A stretch of 64,000 bases of DNA from Canna indica. Lineage: Eukaryota; Streptophyta; Magnoliopsida; Zingiberales; Cannaceae. Below the pieces are notes generated by a model that did not search any database, was not told where the DNA came from, and was given only the letters and a program-made list of their open reading frames with translations. Below, piece by piece: positions 24,965-35,084 of the stretch. The stretch's first letter is position 1. The number at the start of each line of letters is the position of its first letter. The translations under genes were made by a program, and so were the position numbers. Location of the stretch: the NCBI GenBank assembly GCA_034359265.1, contig CP136890.1:65163501-65227500 (forward strand). The letters run 5' to 3'.

Positions 24965-25461
24965 AGAATCCTTACATGAGTGTCGATAAGATGTTCCTCG
25001 GGTGATAGTAGGTGCAAGCAGTCCTTGGATTTGAGATTGTCATCGTTACCTTGTGAGTGTCGACCCATTGCTTTGGACTTATCCTTACGTGGCCTTTAGT
25101 GTCATGTGCCGGATACCTCTTGGCATGGGAAAGCACCTATGGAGGTATGTGAGCAACCGATATGGAATCAGTTACTCCTAGTAAGAGGAGATAATATCTT
25201 ATGTGTCCCTGCAAGTGTCAGCTCAGGAATCTCTAGCCATAGTAGATATGAATGTCGGGAAAAAGCTTTCTAACATGTCATTATTGAGACGATGACTTGG
25301 CAGACAGAATACGTATGAATCGGTATTAGGGTTTGACAATTTTTTCATACCCTAGACGTATTCGGGACATTGTAACTGAGGGACTTAGTTGCATGATAAC
25401 TAATCACTGAAGGGCGTTCGATCCCTGTAGATTGAACCTCACACTATCCGGGTAGTCATGA

Positions 25462-25718
25462 CACTACTACAACAAATTGGACAGATAGGGACATCCTTTT
25501 TTTTCTCTTAAGGAGGCTCTTTTATGTCGTTAATTAACTCACCGACGCAATTTACAAGCGTCTCATATCATTATGTCCCGAAAAATATTCGAGATGCAAA
25601 GGCCCTGTGTCAATGATTTCTTGCAGAGACATATTTTAGTTGCGCCTCCAATGCAACTCGCGACACTTTTATTAATGGCATCGATGATTTCTGACGAAAA
25701 TGCTTTCTATTTGTGCTT
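25462..25718 (+). mobile_element. CACTA terminal fragment
   Basis: CACTACTACAACAAATTGG at 25462 has the form of a CACTA 5' terminus and is followed by non-coding sequence with no counterpart in the copia LTR. Only this end is present. No matching terminus or transposase is visible nearby. Confidence 0.5.
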
Positions 25719-25835
25719 AGGGGTGAAATTAAGTAAAGGAGCCGAGCCTGAGCTTGGCCTTGGCCTAGCTTGGCTCGATTATATTTTACTCGGAGCCCAA
25801 GCCAAGCTGATCCTTAACTTAGTAGCACTAACTAG
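25719..25835 (+). mobile_element. Fragment of a hAT-type MITE rich in gagccgagc
   Basis: The start taggggtgaaatt...gagccgagcctgagcttgg resembles the terminus of the complete MITE at 61194-61583 (taggagtgtaa...gagccgagc). The right terminus is missing, and the copia LTR resumes at about 25866. Confidence 0.5.
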
Positions 25836-25865
25836 GTTTGCACATTTTATATTTTGAGTTATGTT

Positions 25866-27030
25866 CGTGATCGAGTTGCAGCATGTCCATGCTAGTAGAC
25901 ATATAGGGCCACATTCGGACTTTATCTCATAAGGTCCGTTACGAGGTTAGCCTATTGTGTGTGACCCATTGGGCCCCACACTAAGCCAGGAGTGAGTTGT
26001 GCATAATGGAGAGTCAGATCTGATAGAATGACTTCTTATTCGAATCTTACGAGCCACCACTAACCCCTTTAGTGTGGTCGTGAGAGACTCTACTCACAAG
26101 TCAAGATTAACATCTAGCAACGTATCATGACTACTTAGATAGTATGAGGTTTAATCTACAGGGATCGAACGCCCTTCGGTGATTAGTTATCGTGCAACTA
26201 AGTCCCTCAGTTACAATATCCCGAATACGGCTAGGGTACGAAAAAAGTGTCAAACCCTAATACCGATTCATATGTATTCTGTATGCCAAGTCATCATCTT
26301 AATAATGACATGTCAGAAAAAAATTTCCCGACATTCATATCTACTCTGGCTAGAGATTCTTGAGCCGACACTTGTGGGGACACATAGGATATTATCTCCT
26401 CTTACTAGGAGTAGCTGATTTCATATCGGTTGCTCACATACCTCCATAGGTGCTTTCCCATGCCCAGAGGTATACGACACATGACACTGAAGGCCACGTA
26501 AGGATAAGCCCAAAGCAATGGGTCGACACTCACAAGGTAACCATGACAACCTCAGGTCCAAGGACTGCTTGCACCTACTATCACCCAAGGAACATCCTAT
26601 CGACACTCATATAAGGATTCCATTATGTGTTCCTCGTGTAGGTCCGTTCAATGAACTCATTCCCTAATGATCACCTGCACTTGTACATTAAATGATGGTT
26701 CATAGATAACTGTGAGATCAGCTACCCCTTATCGTATAAGGCATGTACCAAGTGCACCAATATATCCGGAATCACCAATCTCCTGATTGGTGATCCTACG
26801 ATTGGGAACATTTAGAACAAGGGCATCTGGATTCTAAGTCTCACTGGCATGATCTCATCATGGCCTTGGAATCAATTGTTCGGGTCCATGGGGTTCATAC
26901 AATCTTATATATATATATATACAAAATATAGATGCAGCATATGATGAAAAGTTGCCTCATATTATTCATTATCCAAAAATAGTTCTCTACACATCAACAT
27001 GTGATTGGCTCAAGGGCACTATTTCTTTCA
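25866..27030 (-). repeat. Proximal part of the copia 3' LTR
   Basis: It aligns with 36314-37460 of the 5' LTR (for example cgtgatcgagttgca and the block with ggtccgttacgaggttagcc). The LTR start at 27030 is preceded in element sense by the purine tract agtgggagat. The following 1.1 kb of LTR is missing and is replaced by the inverted block. Confidence 0.82.
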
Positions 27031-27212
27031 ATCTCCCACTTACACTTGTATCCAATCATTGCGGTATTTAATACCCATACAAGTAAAATGGTTATCGAAC
27101 TGCTGCTGTGGTAATGGCTTTGTGAATGGATCTGCTATATTATCTTTCATGTTGACACGTTCGACATTTATATCACCACGTCAAACGATCTCTCTGATCA
27201 GGTGATATAGTC

Positions 27213-28945
27213 TTAGGATGTGTTTTTATTTGTGGTGGGATCTAGGTTCCTTTGCTTGAGCAATAGCCTCAGTGTTTCACAATAAATAGGGACTGGATCG
27301 GCAACCTTAGGAACAACACCCAGCTTAGAAATGAACTTCTTAATCCACACTCCTTCCTTAACGGCTTCGCTTGCAGCGATGTACTCACCTTCTGTCACCG
27401 AGTTGGTCACAGTACCTTGCTTGGAACTTTTCAAAAGCATCGGACTTATGTCTTAACAAGTAGACATATCCAAACCTCGAAGCATCGTCTGTAAACGTGA
27501 TGAAGTGGGAATATCCACCTCTAGCTTGAGTTGTCATCGGTCCGCATATCTGTGTGAACCAACTCTAACAACTCAGTGGCCCTCTCACTATGACCAGTGA
27601 AGGGAGACTTGGTCATTTTTCCCATGAGACGGGATTCAATAATCCATCTTTGTACAACTTGTTGATCTGATTCTCATTAATATGACCAAGTCTCAAATGC
27701 CAAAGATAGGTGAGGTTAAAATTATCTCTTTTTCTTTTGTGTGTTTCAACATGAAAAATATTATCAATTACATCTAAGACCATTAAACCATTTGAAATGC
27801 ATCCAGTTCCATGTAACTCATCAGAATGATATATGTGGCATGCAACAATTGCCCTTTAAAGACATTTCATAACCTTGTTCAAGTAACAAGGGAACAGAAA
27901 TAATATTCTTGATTAAAATTGGAATGTAATAACAATTATTTAATTCAATGGTCTTGCCAGAAGGCAGACATAAACAATAGGTTCCTACGGCTAAAGCTGC
28001 AACTCTTGCGTCGTTGCCTACCCGTAGGTCGTAGTCGCCCTTGTTCAACATTCAACTTATTCTCAACCCTTGTAATGAGTTGCAAATGTGAGAACTACAA
28101 TAGGTATCTAATACCCATGTAGTGGAATTATGTAATGATAAATTTATTTCAATAACAAACGCACCTGCGTAGGGGGCTTCAAAAGCCCTCTTTTGCCTTA
28201 CTTCTGCAATGTACTCGTTACAGTTGCGCTTCCAGTGGCCATCTTTACCACTATTGAAACATGCGCCTTTAGAAGCAGTCTTTTCTTTTTTCTTGATTTC
28301 CTTCTTAGGTTTCACAGCTTTGTTTTTCGCTTTGTTCTTAATAGAGCGCTTCTTCGCTTTTTTTGGGGCACTACCCACTAATAAGACTTTGTCTTTTTCC
28401 TTTAGAAGGTGGGACTCAGCAGTCTTCAGCATATTAAGGAGCTTGGGAAGCAAGGCATCCAACTTGTTCATGTGGTAGTTGAATATAAACAAACTGTGAA
28501 AATGACCCTAAGAGGGATTGGAGTACTAAGTCTTGACTTAGCCCCTTATCAATGCTTAGGCCCAATTTCTCTAACCTCTCGATCAAATTGATTAGTTTGA
28601 GGTCATGGGTTTCAACAAGGGTCCCTGCCGTCATTTAGTCCTGGAAGAGTTATTTTGACAGCTCAAACCTATCAGTCTGGCTCTCTTCACCATACTACTC
28701 TTTGAGGTGAGAGAGGATGGCCCTAGCGTCCATCTTTTCATGTTATCGCTGCAACACATCGGACATAGAGGCGAGCATAATGCACTGAACAATAGTGTTG
28801 TCATCTTGCCACTTCTTGTAAGTGCCCCTCACTTCCTCGGTAGCCCTTTGAGAAAGGGCATCCGGAGGCCGGTTATCAAGAACATAGGAAAGTCTCTCCT
28901 GAGTGAGGACAATCCTCAAATTTCACAACCAATATATGTAGTTTG
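27213..28945 (-). pseudogene. Copia gag-pol remnant (gag, protease, pre-integrase, partial integrase, RNase H tail)
   Basis: Reading down the minus strand: gag core with LTQERLSYVL and YKKWQDD near 28920-28790, LERLGLSIDKG-like and DLVLQSLLGSFSQFV segments to about 28480, and a Lys-rich region. A zinc knuckle CFNSGKDGHWKRNC has its second Cys replaced by Ser. The protease motif reads TTWVLDTYCSSH (Gly replaced by Tyr). A pre-integrase H-x-LGH motif (LRLGHINENQINKLY, about 27700) and the integrase start FTDDASRFGYVYLLRHKSDA (near 27500) follow. At about 27430 the sequence jumps into the RNase H tail (EGEYIAASEAVKEGVWIKKF), so most of integrase and all of RT are deleted. Several stops are present. 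The first codons of gag lie beyond the solo LTR, at 31580-31521. Confidence 0.82.
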
Positions 28946-31520
28946 TGTAATATCTTAGGTATTTAATTTATTATTCTGTTGCGTGTATTTGCTAGCCTAG
29001 CAGATTAGTTCGTGGTCGAGCCGAGACGACTCATGGTCCGGAGCAAGCTTGCGAGCTCTTGTAAGAAAGATATAAATTTATGAAATTAGGTTTGAGTGAT
29101 TGGAATTATTTTTAATTGTTGTGGTGTTAGGATAAGTATGAATTATGCCTATGTGGGTGTATTTAATTAGGTACTTATGATTTAATTGTGTGTTTAATTA
29201 AGCCTACAATAATTTAATTAAGTTATTGGGTTAGCGGGTTGGTCTTGGCTTAAGAGGATGCGGGTTGGGCTTAGGTTAGAAGGGTTAGGGTTGAGGAGGA
29301 ATTATAAAAACCTCTTCCCTAGGTTGTGGCTCCAAATTTTGGAGCCACACAATTGTGAGAGGAGGAGCCAGCCGACAGCGCAAGCCGCCAGCTGCCCCTC
29401 CTCTTCTTCCCTTGGAGCTACCGCCACCTGCAGTCGAGCCGCCCTCTTTCTCTCTCTCTCTCCAAGCCGGCGGCTTGGAGTGAGCCACCGTCTCATATTC
29501 ACCTTTCTTTGGGTCGAGCCGTCGGGGTTTGGAGCCGGAATTGGAGGCCGTTGATTGGAAATCCTTCTTGGATCTTTTTCCCTTTTCATGTGAGTGGTTT
29601 TATCCCTCCTATTCAGGTTTTCTTCGAATTTTCTTGAAGCCGCCTTAAGGATTCTTGATTTTGATAATGTCCTTTTGTGTTCTTGAGATTTTCTGGATTT
29701 CTATACCATGCTTAGATCTTAAATTTTGATCTCATATCATGGAATTTATGTTTAAGGGAAGATCTATGATTTTATAATTAAATCTTGTGAATCTTGGGTG
29801 CAAACCTCATAAAGGAGTTCTAGATGTTCTTGATGCTAAAGAATTAATTTAATTTCCTTGATTCTTGGTTTAGGGATTCTTGATATATATGCTAGTTTTT
29901 ATTGAATAACAATTATGAGATTGTATGCATGATTGGCTTGATGACATGAATCTGTGATGTTAGAAATTTAGGAATTTAATTCTGCAAAATTCGGATTTTA
30001 TTTCAAGTTGTGCTGGAAATTTCAGCTTTCTGAAATTTATGTGTTATTTATTGAATCTGGGCTGATTTTTAATTTCTCTGTTATTATGTGATTAGATCTC
30101 TGATTATAGTCGTGTAACCTATCATTTTGACCAGAAAATATAGTTTGGAAATATAGGACACACTTTGAAGAGTAGATTCGGGGTATACACAGTACTTCTG
30201 GGCAGAACAAAACCCTAAAATAAAACTCAAACAAAACCCTAATTGAGATTATCTATATTTTAATTCTATAATTAAAATTGGGTCTAAGGGTGAGCATAAT
30301 CTGTTATGAACCAACTTACAATGTATGCATGAAATAAAACCACACGGGTTCATGACGTTGCGGGTCTAAGGGGTAAGGGTCGGGTTTGAAGTGTTGAGAC
30401 GCTTCATAGTGAGGACACCCTTAGGATACCGTATGAGAATCTTGACTTAGATCTTGATGCGTCATATCCTTAGGAATGGCGGAGCGGCTCATTTAGGAGC
30501 CGGGTTACGGGCTACGCCCGTGTGGTTGGATGTAAATTCCGAACCTGCTGGATAAATTCGGAGGGCCTTTCCCGATTATCTTGATATGTGCGCGGTTACC
30601 TTTAGGCATGGTAGGGATTCAACCCGATGCACCTCTTGATGGTGATGTTGCCTTTGGGCATGGTAGGAATTTGACCCAATGCACCTCTTGATGGTGATGT
30701 TGCCTTTGGGCATGGTAGGAATTCGACCCGATGCACCTCTTGACGGTGATGTTGCCTTTAGGTATGGTAGGGATTCAACCCGATGCACCTCATTGATGGT
30801 GATATTGCCTTCGAGCATGGTAGTGCTTCGGCCTGATGCACCTCTTTGATGGTGATGTTGCCTTCGGGCATGGTAGGGCTTCGACCTGATGCACATTTTT
30901 AGGTGACGTTGCCTTCGGGCATGGTAGGGCTTCGGCCTGATGCACCTCTTTGAAGAGATAGATGCCGTGGGCATGGATGGCCTTCGGGCCTGGTAGCTAG
31001 TCATGTTTTTGTAACATAGTCTTTTTAAGTGATAGAATTTATTTATGTTATCTCTGTGTTTATTTGTGAGGACGGATAAAGCTGCTCGTTGAGTTCTTTG
31101 AACTCACCCATTGTCGTGTGATTTTTGTTTTGCAGAGCCTGACCGGTGAGGTGGGTTGGATGCACTTGGCATCGCTGGAGGGCAGAGGAGTCGTTGGATC
31201 TCATAGCAGTCCTAGTTAGGTTCGTAGTCGAGTTTTTCTTTTGGTAGTGTCATGCATTTATTAGCTTAAGGGCATTTATGTTATTATTTTAGGTTTTATT
31301 TAACTAAACTTTTGAACTGTTGAACCTAATCGTATTTCCGCATTTTCTTTACTTTTGAGTTATTAATCTAAACTTGTTATTGACTCACTTTTCCTTTAAA
31401 ATAAAACTTATTGTTTTCTTTCCGCTACACTATTTGTTTTGGCATGTGCATGGGTTAGGCTCCGAGGTATAGGCACGTATACCCTGGCCGATCACGGGAA
31501 CCCTGAGTTGGGGCGTGACA
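28946..31520 (+). mobile_element. Solo LTR of a Tekay/Del-like chromovirus
   Basis: 2575 bases opening TGTAATATCTTAGG and ending TTGGGGCGTGACA. The opening, the gactcatggtccgg block near 29030, the tgtaacctatcattttgacc block near 30113 and the ending all recur in the gypsy LTRs at 45744-47905 and 52874-55639. The insertion splits the copia gag 60 bases after its ATG. The flanks gtttg and atttt agree only at the central three bases, so the duplication is unclear. It carries a TATA-like attataaaaacc near 29302 and a tandem array at 30590-30990. Confidence 0.8.
30590..30990 (+). repeat. Tandem array of about 52-bp units in the solo LTR
   Basis: Seven units plus a degenerate eighth, each with gttgcctt(t/c)gggcatggtag, a short variable part and cc(c/t)gatgcacctc. 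The open frame on the opposite strand across this block is a by-product of the 52-base periodicity and not a gene. Confidence 0.85.
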
Positions 31521-31580
31521 ATTTTTTCCAATCAGTTTATTAGCATCAAGAATGCTACGTAATGACAATGTAGATGACAT
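31521..31580 (-). pseudogene. Start of the copia gag, separated from the rest by a solo LTR
   Basis: From the ATG at 31580 it reads MSSTLSLRSILDANKLIGKN and breaks at 31521 at the solo LTR. The frame resumes at 28945 with the remainder of the gag core. The opening is typical of copia gag proteins. Confidence 0.75.
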
Positions 31581-32182
31581 GGTGAAGATTAAATGCTACA
31601 AGCAAAAAGAAAGACAAGTATAAGCTATCATTTCACATGCATGATCAATAGAGTCTTTTAATTAATCATGTCTCCCACTAATTTTCGCAGTTCCATAATA
31701 CCCTCCAGTATGGAAGCGGGAAGCCCTCGTTGGTAGACTTCCTTAGGGGATAAATGGAACCCCACTTCCCTTACTCGGGTCTCGCATGTAACACGACAAA
31801 CCCTAATAAGTCCATGGGTAGGTAACTCTTTACCAATAACATCACTATGTGACTTCTATATGTTTTTGCCTCTAGGACAACCAAGGCCTTCTGTGTAGAC
31901 AACAAACCAAGGAGCCCTAGTTGAGTCAGACCCATCATTCGTATGCCCTAGCAAGAAAACAACCACCCTTGAGTGTAGCTCAACAAGGTAAGTCATGTTC
32001 AAACCGGTAGCAGAGACACAAAAAGGGGTATGTGCCATATGAGGTGCAACGTGTCTATCAGCACAAAAGGCCTTGCATGTACACAACAAACCCGTTGTGA
32101 TAATAGACACACTTGTCCCTCATAACGATGGAAGGCGTGACCGATATTCTTAATATCTTAGCCATTCGGACTCAATATTATT
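31581..32182 (-). other. Copia 5' leader, gag-proximal part
   Basis: Non-coding sequence between the gag ATG and the inserted solo LTR. It continues at 34494 beyond that insertion. The short frame on the minus strand here shows no known domain. Confidence 0.6.
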
Positions 32183-34493
32183 TGTCACACCCCAACTCAG
32201 GGTCGCGTGATCGGCCAGGGTATGTGTCAATACCCCGAAGCCTACTACATGCACTAACCAATCATAATAAGAATCAACACTGAACCAATGAGGAAGTCAT
32301 AAAATAAAACGGTGACCAAATTTTATTAAATTCAAAACAGTTTTAAGTTTAAAGAAACAACTCAACTTTTCAAGTAAACAGTTCAAGTTTTGAAAATAGT
32401 AAATATTTTACAAAAGGCCACTCAGTGCATGACCATCAACTCTAAACAACACGACTACGACTCTATGGACGTCTGCTACGAGATATGTGCCTCCACCTGC
32501 ACTCCAACTGCACCATGCTACCAGGCCGTACCTCACTGGTTGGGCTCTGCAAAAAAAAACAAAACAATAAACCGTGAGTTCACAAGGAACTCAATGAGCG
32601 GTTCTTCCGAATCTCCACTTAAATCCCTGATAAGGTAACACATATGATAGTATGATACAGAGAGGAATTTAAGCTAACCAATTTGCCAAGTCATTTGAGT
32701 AATTAAACCGGCATCCTTGGCCCTTACCAAACTCTATGTCATTCGGCCACTATAGGTCTAAGCACATGTATGGGGGGGTCGGCCATACCAGGCTTCCCCT
32801 CTCTACAAACCAGGCCAGGCCGGCCTCCTTGAACCAGCCCAATGAGGCATATAATATGTAAAACAATCAAATCACAGGTCCATCGACTAGGATGGCCACT
32901 AGTCTCAGGAACCCTTCGGGTTAGGGATAGCTAGTCCCACCCAACTCGGGTTTACCGTCAACGTGGCCCACTAACAAAGTCTCAAGACCCTCCGCCACCC
33001 GGGTCTAACACCTAGCGGGCCCGCTGGTGCAGTCTCAAGACCCTAATCACCGCTGAGTCGTGTGATAGTCGTTCGGCTAATAATACTCCTTAGTAGACCA
33101 TCTCAAACACAATACACAATCAGGGTTTCTATAATAATTCCATTTAAGTTTTCCGGGCATTGCCCATATCCGACCCTTTCCCTGGGTCGCACTAGCCGAA
33201 CACTAATGTCCGCAATCTATCCGTAGGTGTGAAACCTAGTTTATGCACTTTGTTTCTCAAGAGTAATTACCATGCGTAGGTATAGAAACCCCTACTTCTT
33301 GATTTATTTGAAGAAATGATAAATAAAAAAGAAAATGTGGCTTACCAATATCAACAATAATTACCAACAATAATAACATGTGAATGCCGAAATAAGGAGA
33401 TTAATTCAGCAATTAAATTTTAAATTTCAGTAAGGATACAAGTAGTATAACAAGGCAAAGAATGGACGCTAACATAGAAAATAATTGAAACATTTTCATG
33501 ATTCACATGTCATACTAAATCCTAACCATGTATGTACTGTCAAGAACATTTCCTTATTGCATGATAACCCAATCTACCACTACTAACAATTCATATATTG
33601 AGTGAGTAATCTATACGTAATCAATGATTTAACACTCTACATGTAAGTATGAACCAAATCGAGCCCCTTTCCCCTCCTCACACCCACTCGGCCGAGCCTA
33701 ACCTAGGTTACTCATGCTCGGTCGAAATTAACCAGGGTGGGAGGAAAGGATTCTCGGTCATGATCAAGAGGAATCAAGCCATCAATCATGAAAGAAACTC
33801 AATCTAAGGGTTTACGACCACTCTAGGAAATTGGGGGAAAATTTGGCAAGACCTTTCCCCTTTTTCCTTCATGCGGCCAGCTCTAATCATCAAGAAAGCT
33901 ACGAGAAAACTTCATATTAATAGCATACATATATACTAGAATCGAATCTCAGAAGAAATTTCCATGAATCGACGGAATTACTTGAGAAATCGGCAATCCC
34001 TAAAACCTTGGGTCGGCTACCCGCCTACCCTACATAACCAGGTTCGATCCACTCACCTTGGCTAGAGAAGAAGATGGATGAGATGAAGATGATCCTGATT
34101 TCTCCGATGACGATGCAGATCCGGCGCCGTCCAAGAGCTTCTCTTCTCCTCCCCTCCTCACCTCGGGTTGCGTGCGGCTCAACTTGTCTTGAGCCGCATG
34201 ATGGCTTGGGGTGAGGGGTTTATTCTCTTTTTTTTACAATAATGTCCTTCTTCACTTAAACCCCCTCATTCGAATCAACCTAAACCCATATTGAGCCCCG
34301 ACTCGATCCGCGAACCCAATTTCAATCCAACTTGAGTCAATCAACACATACATTTCAAAAATATTAACCATGGGTCTAAAATTTAAATTATATCTGCTAC
34401 TTGCTACAATCTCGCGACTCGGCCCCGCTAGTTCCCGATCCGATGGGCTGCACCAATGATTTTTTTTTATATTAGGAAACCCCAGGTATTACA
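32183..34493 (-). mobile_element. Solo LTR (Ty3/gypsy-type), minus orientation
   Basis: 2311 bases. On the minus strand it starts TGTAATACCTGGGGTTTCC and ends ACCCTGAGTTGGGGTGTGACA. A perfect 5-bp duplication TTATT flanks it (32178-32182, 34494-34498). It is related to the plus-strand solo LTR at 22377-24964. It inserted into the copia leader. No coding sequence. Confidence 0.9.
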
Positions 34494-34498
34494 TTATT

Positions 34499-35084
34499 GG
34501 AGGGTTCTTCATGCAATTATAATTTATCTAAGCAATCAACAATTGAAGCAAGAGCAATAAATAAAAGCATAAAGTAAATAAGGATGATTATGAATGTTCT
34601 AAGGGTTCCACCCGAGCCACCGGACGAACCAATGCCATCATCCTAAGATTTTTAAGGAGCTCTGTCTCGCCAAGGGGCTGCCAAAAACCATCTTGTAGGT
34701 TGCCGGTTCCATCAGTGCCTTCCCGGGGTTCTAGTCGTCATCAACATGGTGTCGAACACCTCCTCTCCGGCACGCACCAAAATGGGGCAGTATGCGTGCT
34801 CATCGCGAATCTTCCCCTAAACTTCTAATTTTACAAAACTAAAAGTAGAAGACCCCAAACAACCCTTGGGGAAAGGTTTAAGGAGAGGGAGAAATGAATT
34901 ACAATCAGAATTCTCAAGAGGAAGACAGGGGTACGCATGTCCTATTTAAAAATTTACAAAGCTGAAATTTCATAAATTTACAAGCAATCATCACAACCAC
35001 GTTTTACACACAGTCACATGCTGAATTTTTCCGATTCTCGAGGTTGTTCAACCATGAACCCACGATATTTTTGAGTTTAAATTC
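34499..35084 (-). other. Copia 5' leader, LTR-proximal part
   Basis: Non-coding. The base next to the LTR on the minus strand is followed by gaatttaaactcaaa, which is not the usual tRNA-Met complement, so I cannot name the primer. Confidence 0.55.

Larger units (their letters stand above)
21970..25461 (+). mobile_element. Inverted copia LTR fragment inside the 3' LTR of the same family
   Basis: From 21970 (tgaaagaaatagtgccc) the plus strand reads the beginning of the same LTR that is otherwise on the minus strand. About 900 bases of LTR are present: 21970-22376 and 24965-25461, interrupted by a solo LTR. It breaks off in gtagtcatgacac, where a CACTA-like end takes over. This may be the start of a second, oppositely oriented copia copy that inserted into the first and then lost the rest of itself. 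Confidence 0.75.

Noticed and set aside
30590..30990. Regular repeats that could be a CRISPR array
   Set aside because: Units are contiguous without unique spacers, sit inside an LTR of a plant retrotransposon, and differ by gradual substitution.
30576..31004. Minus-strand open frame of 142 codons with an internally repetitive protein
   Set aside because: It is the reverse reading of seven 52-bp tandem units inside a solo LTR; the repeat period not being a multiple of three only by chance leaves the frame open. No transcript signal or domain.
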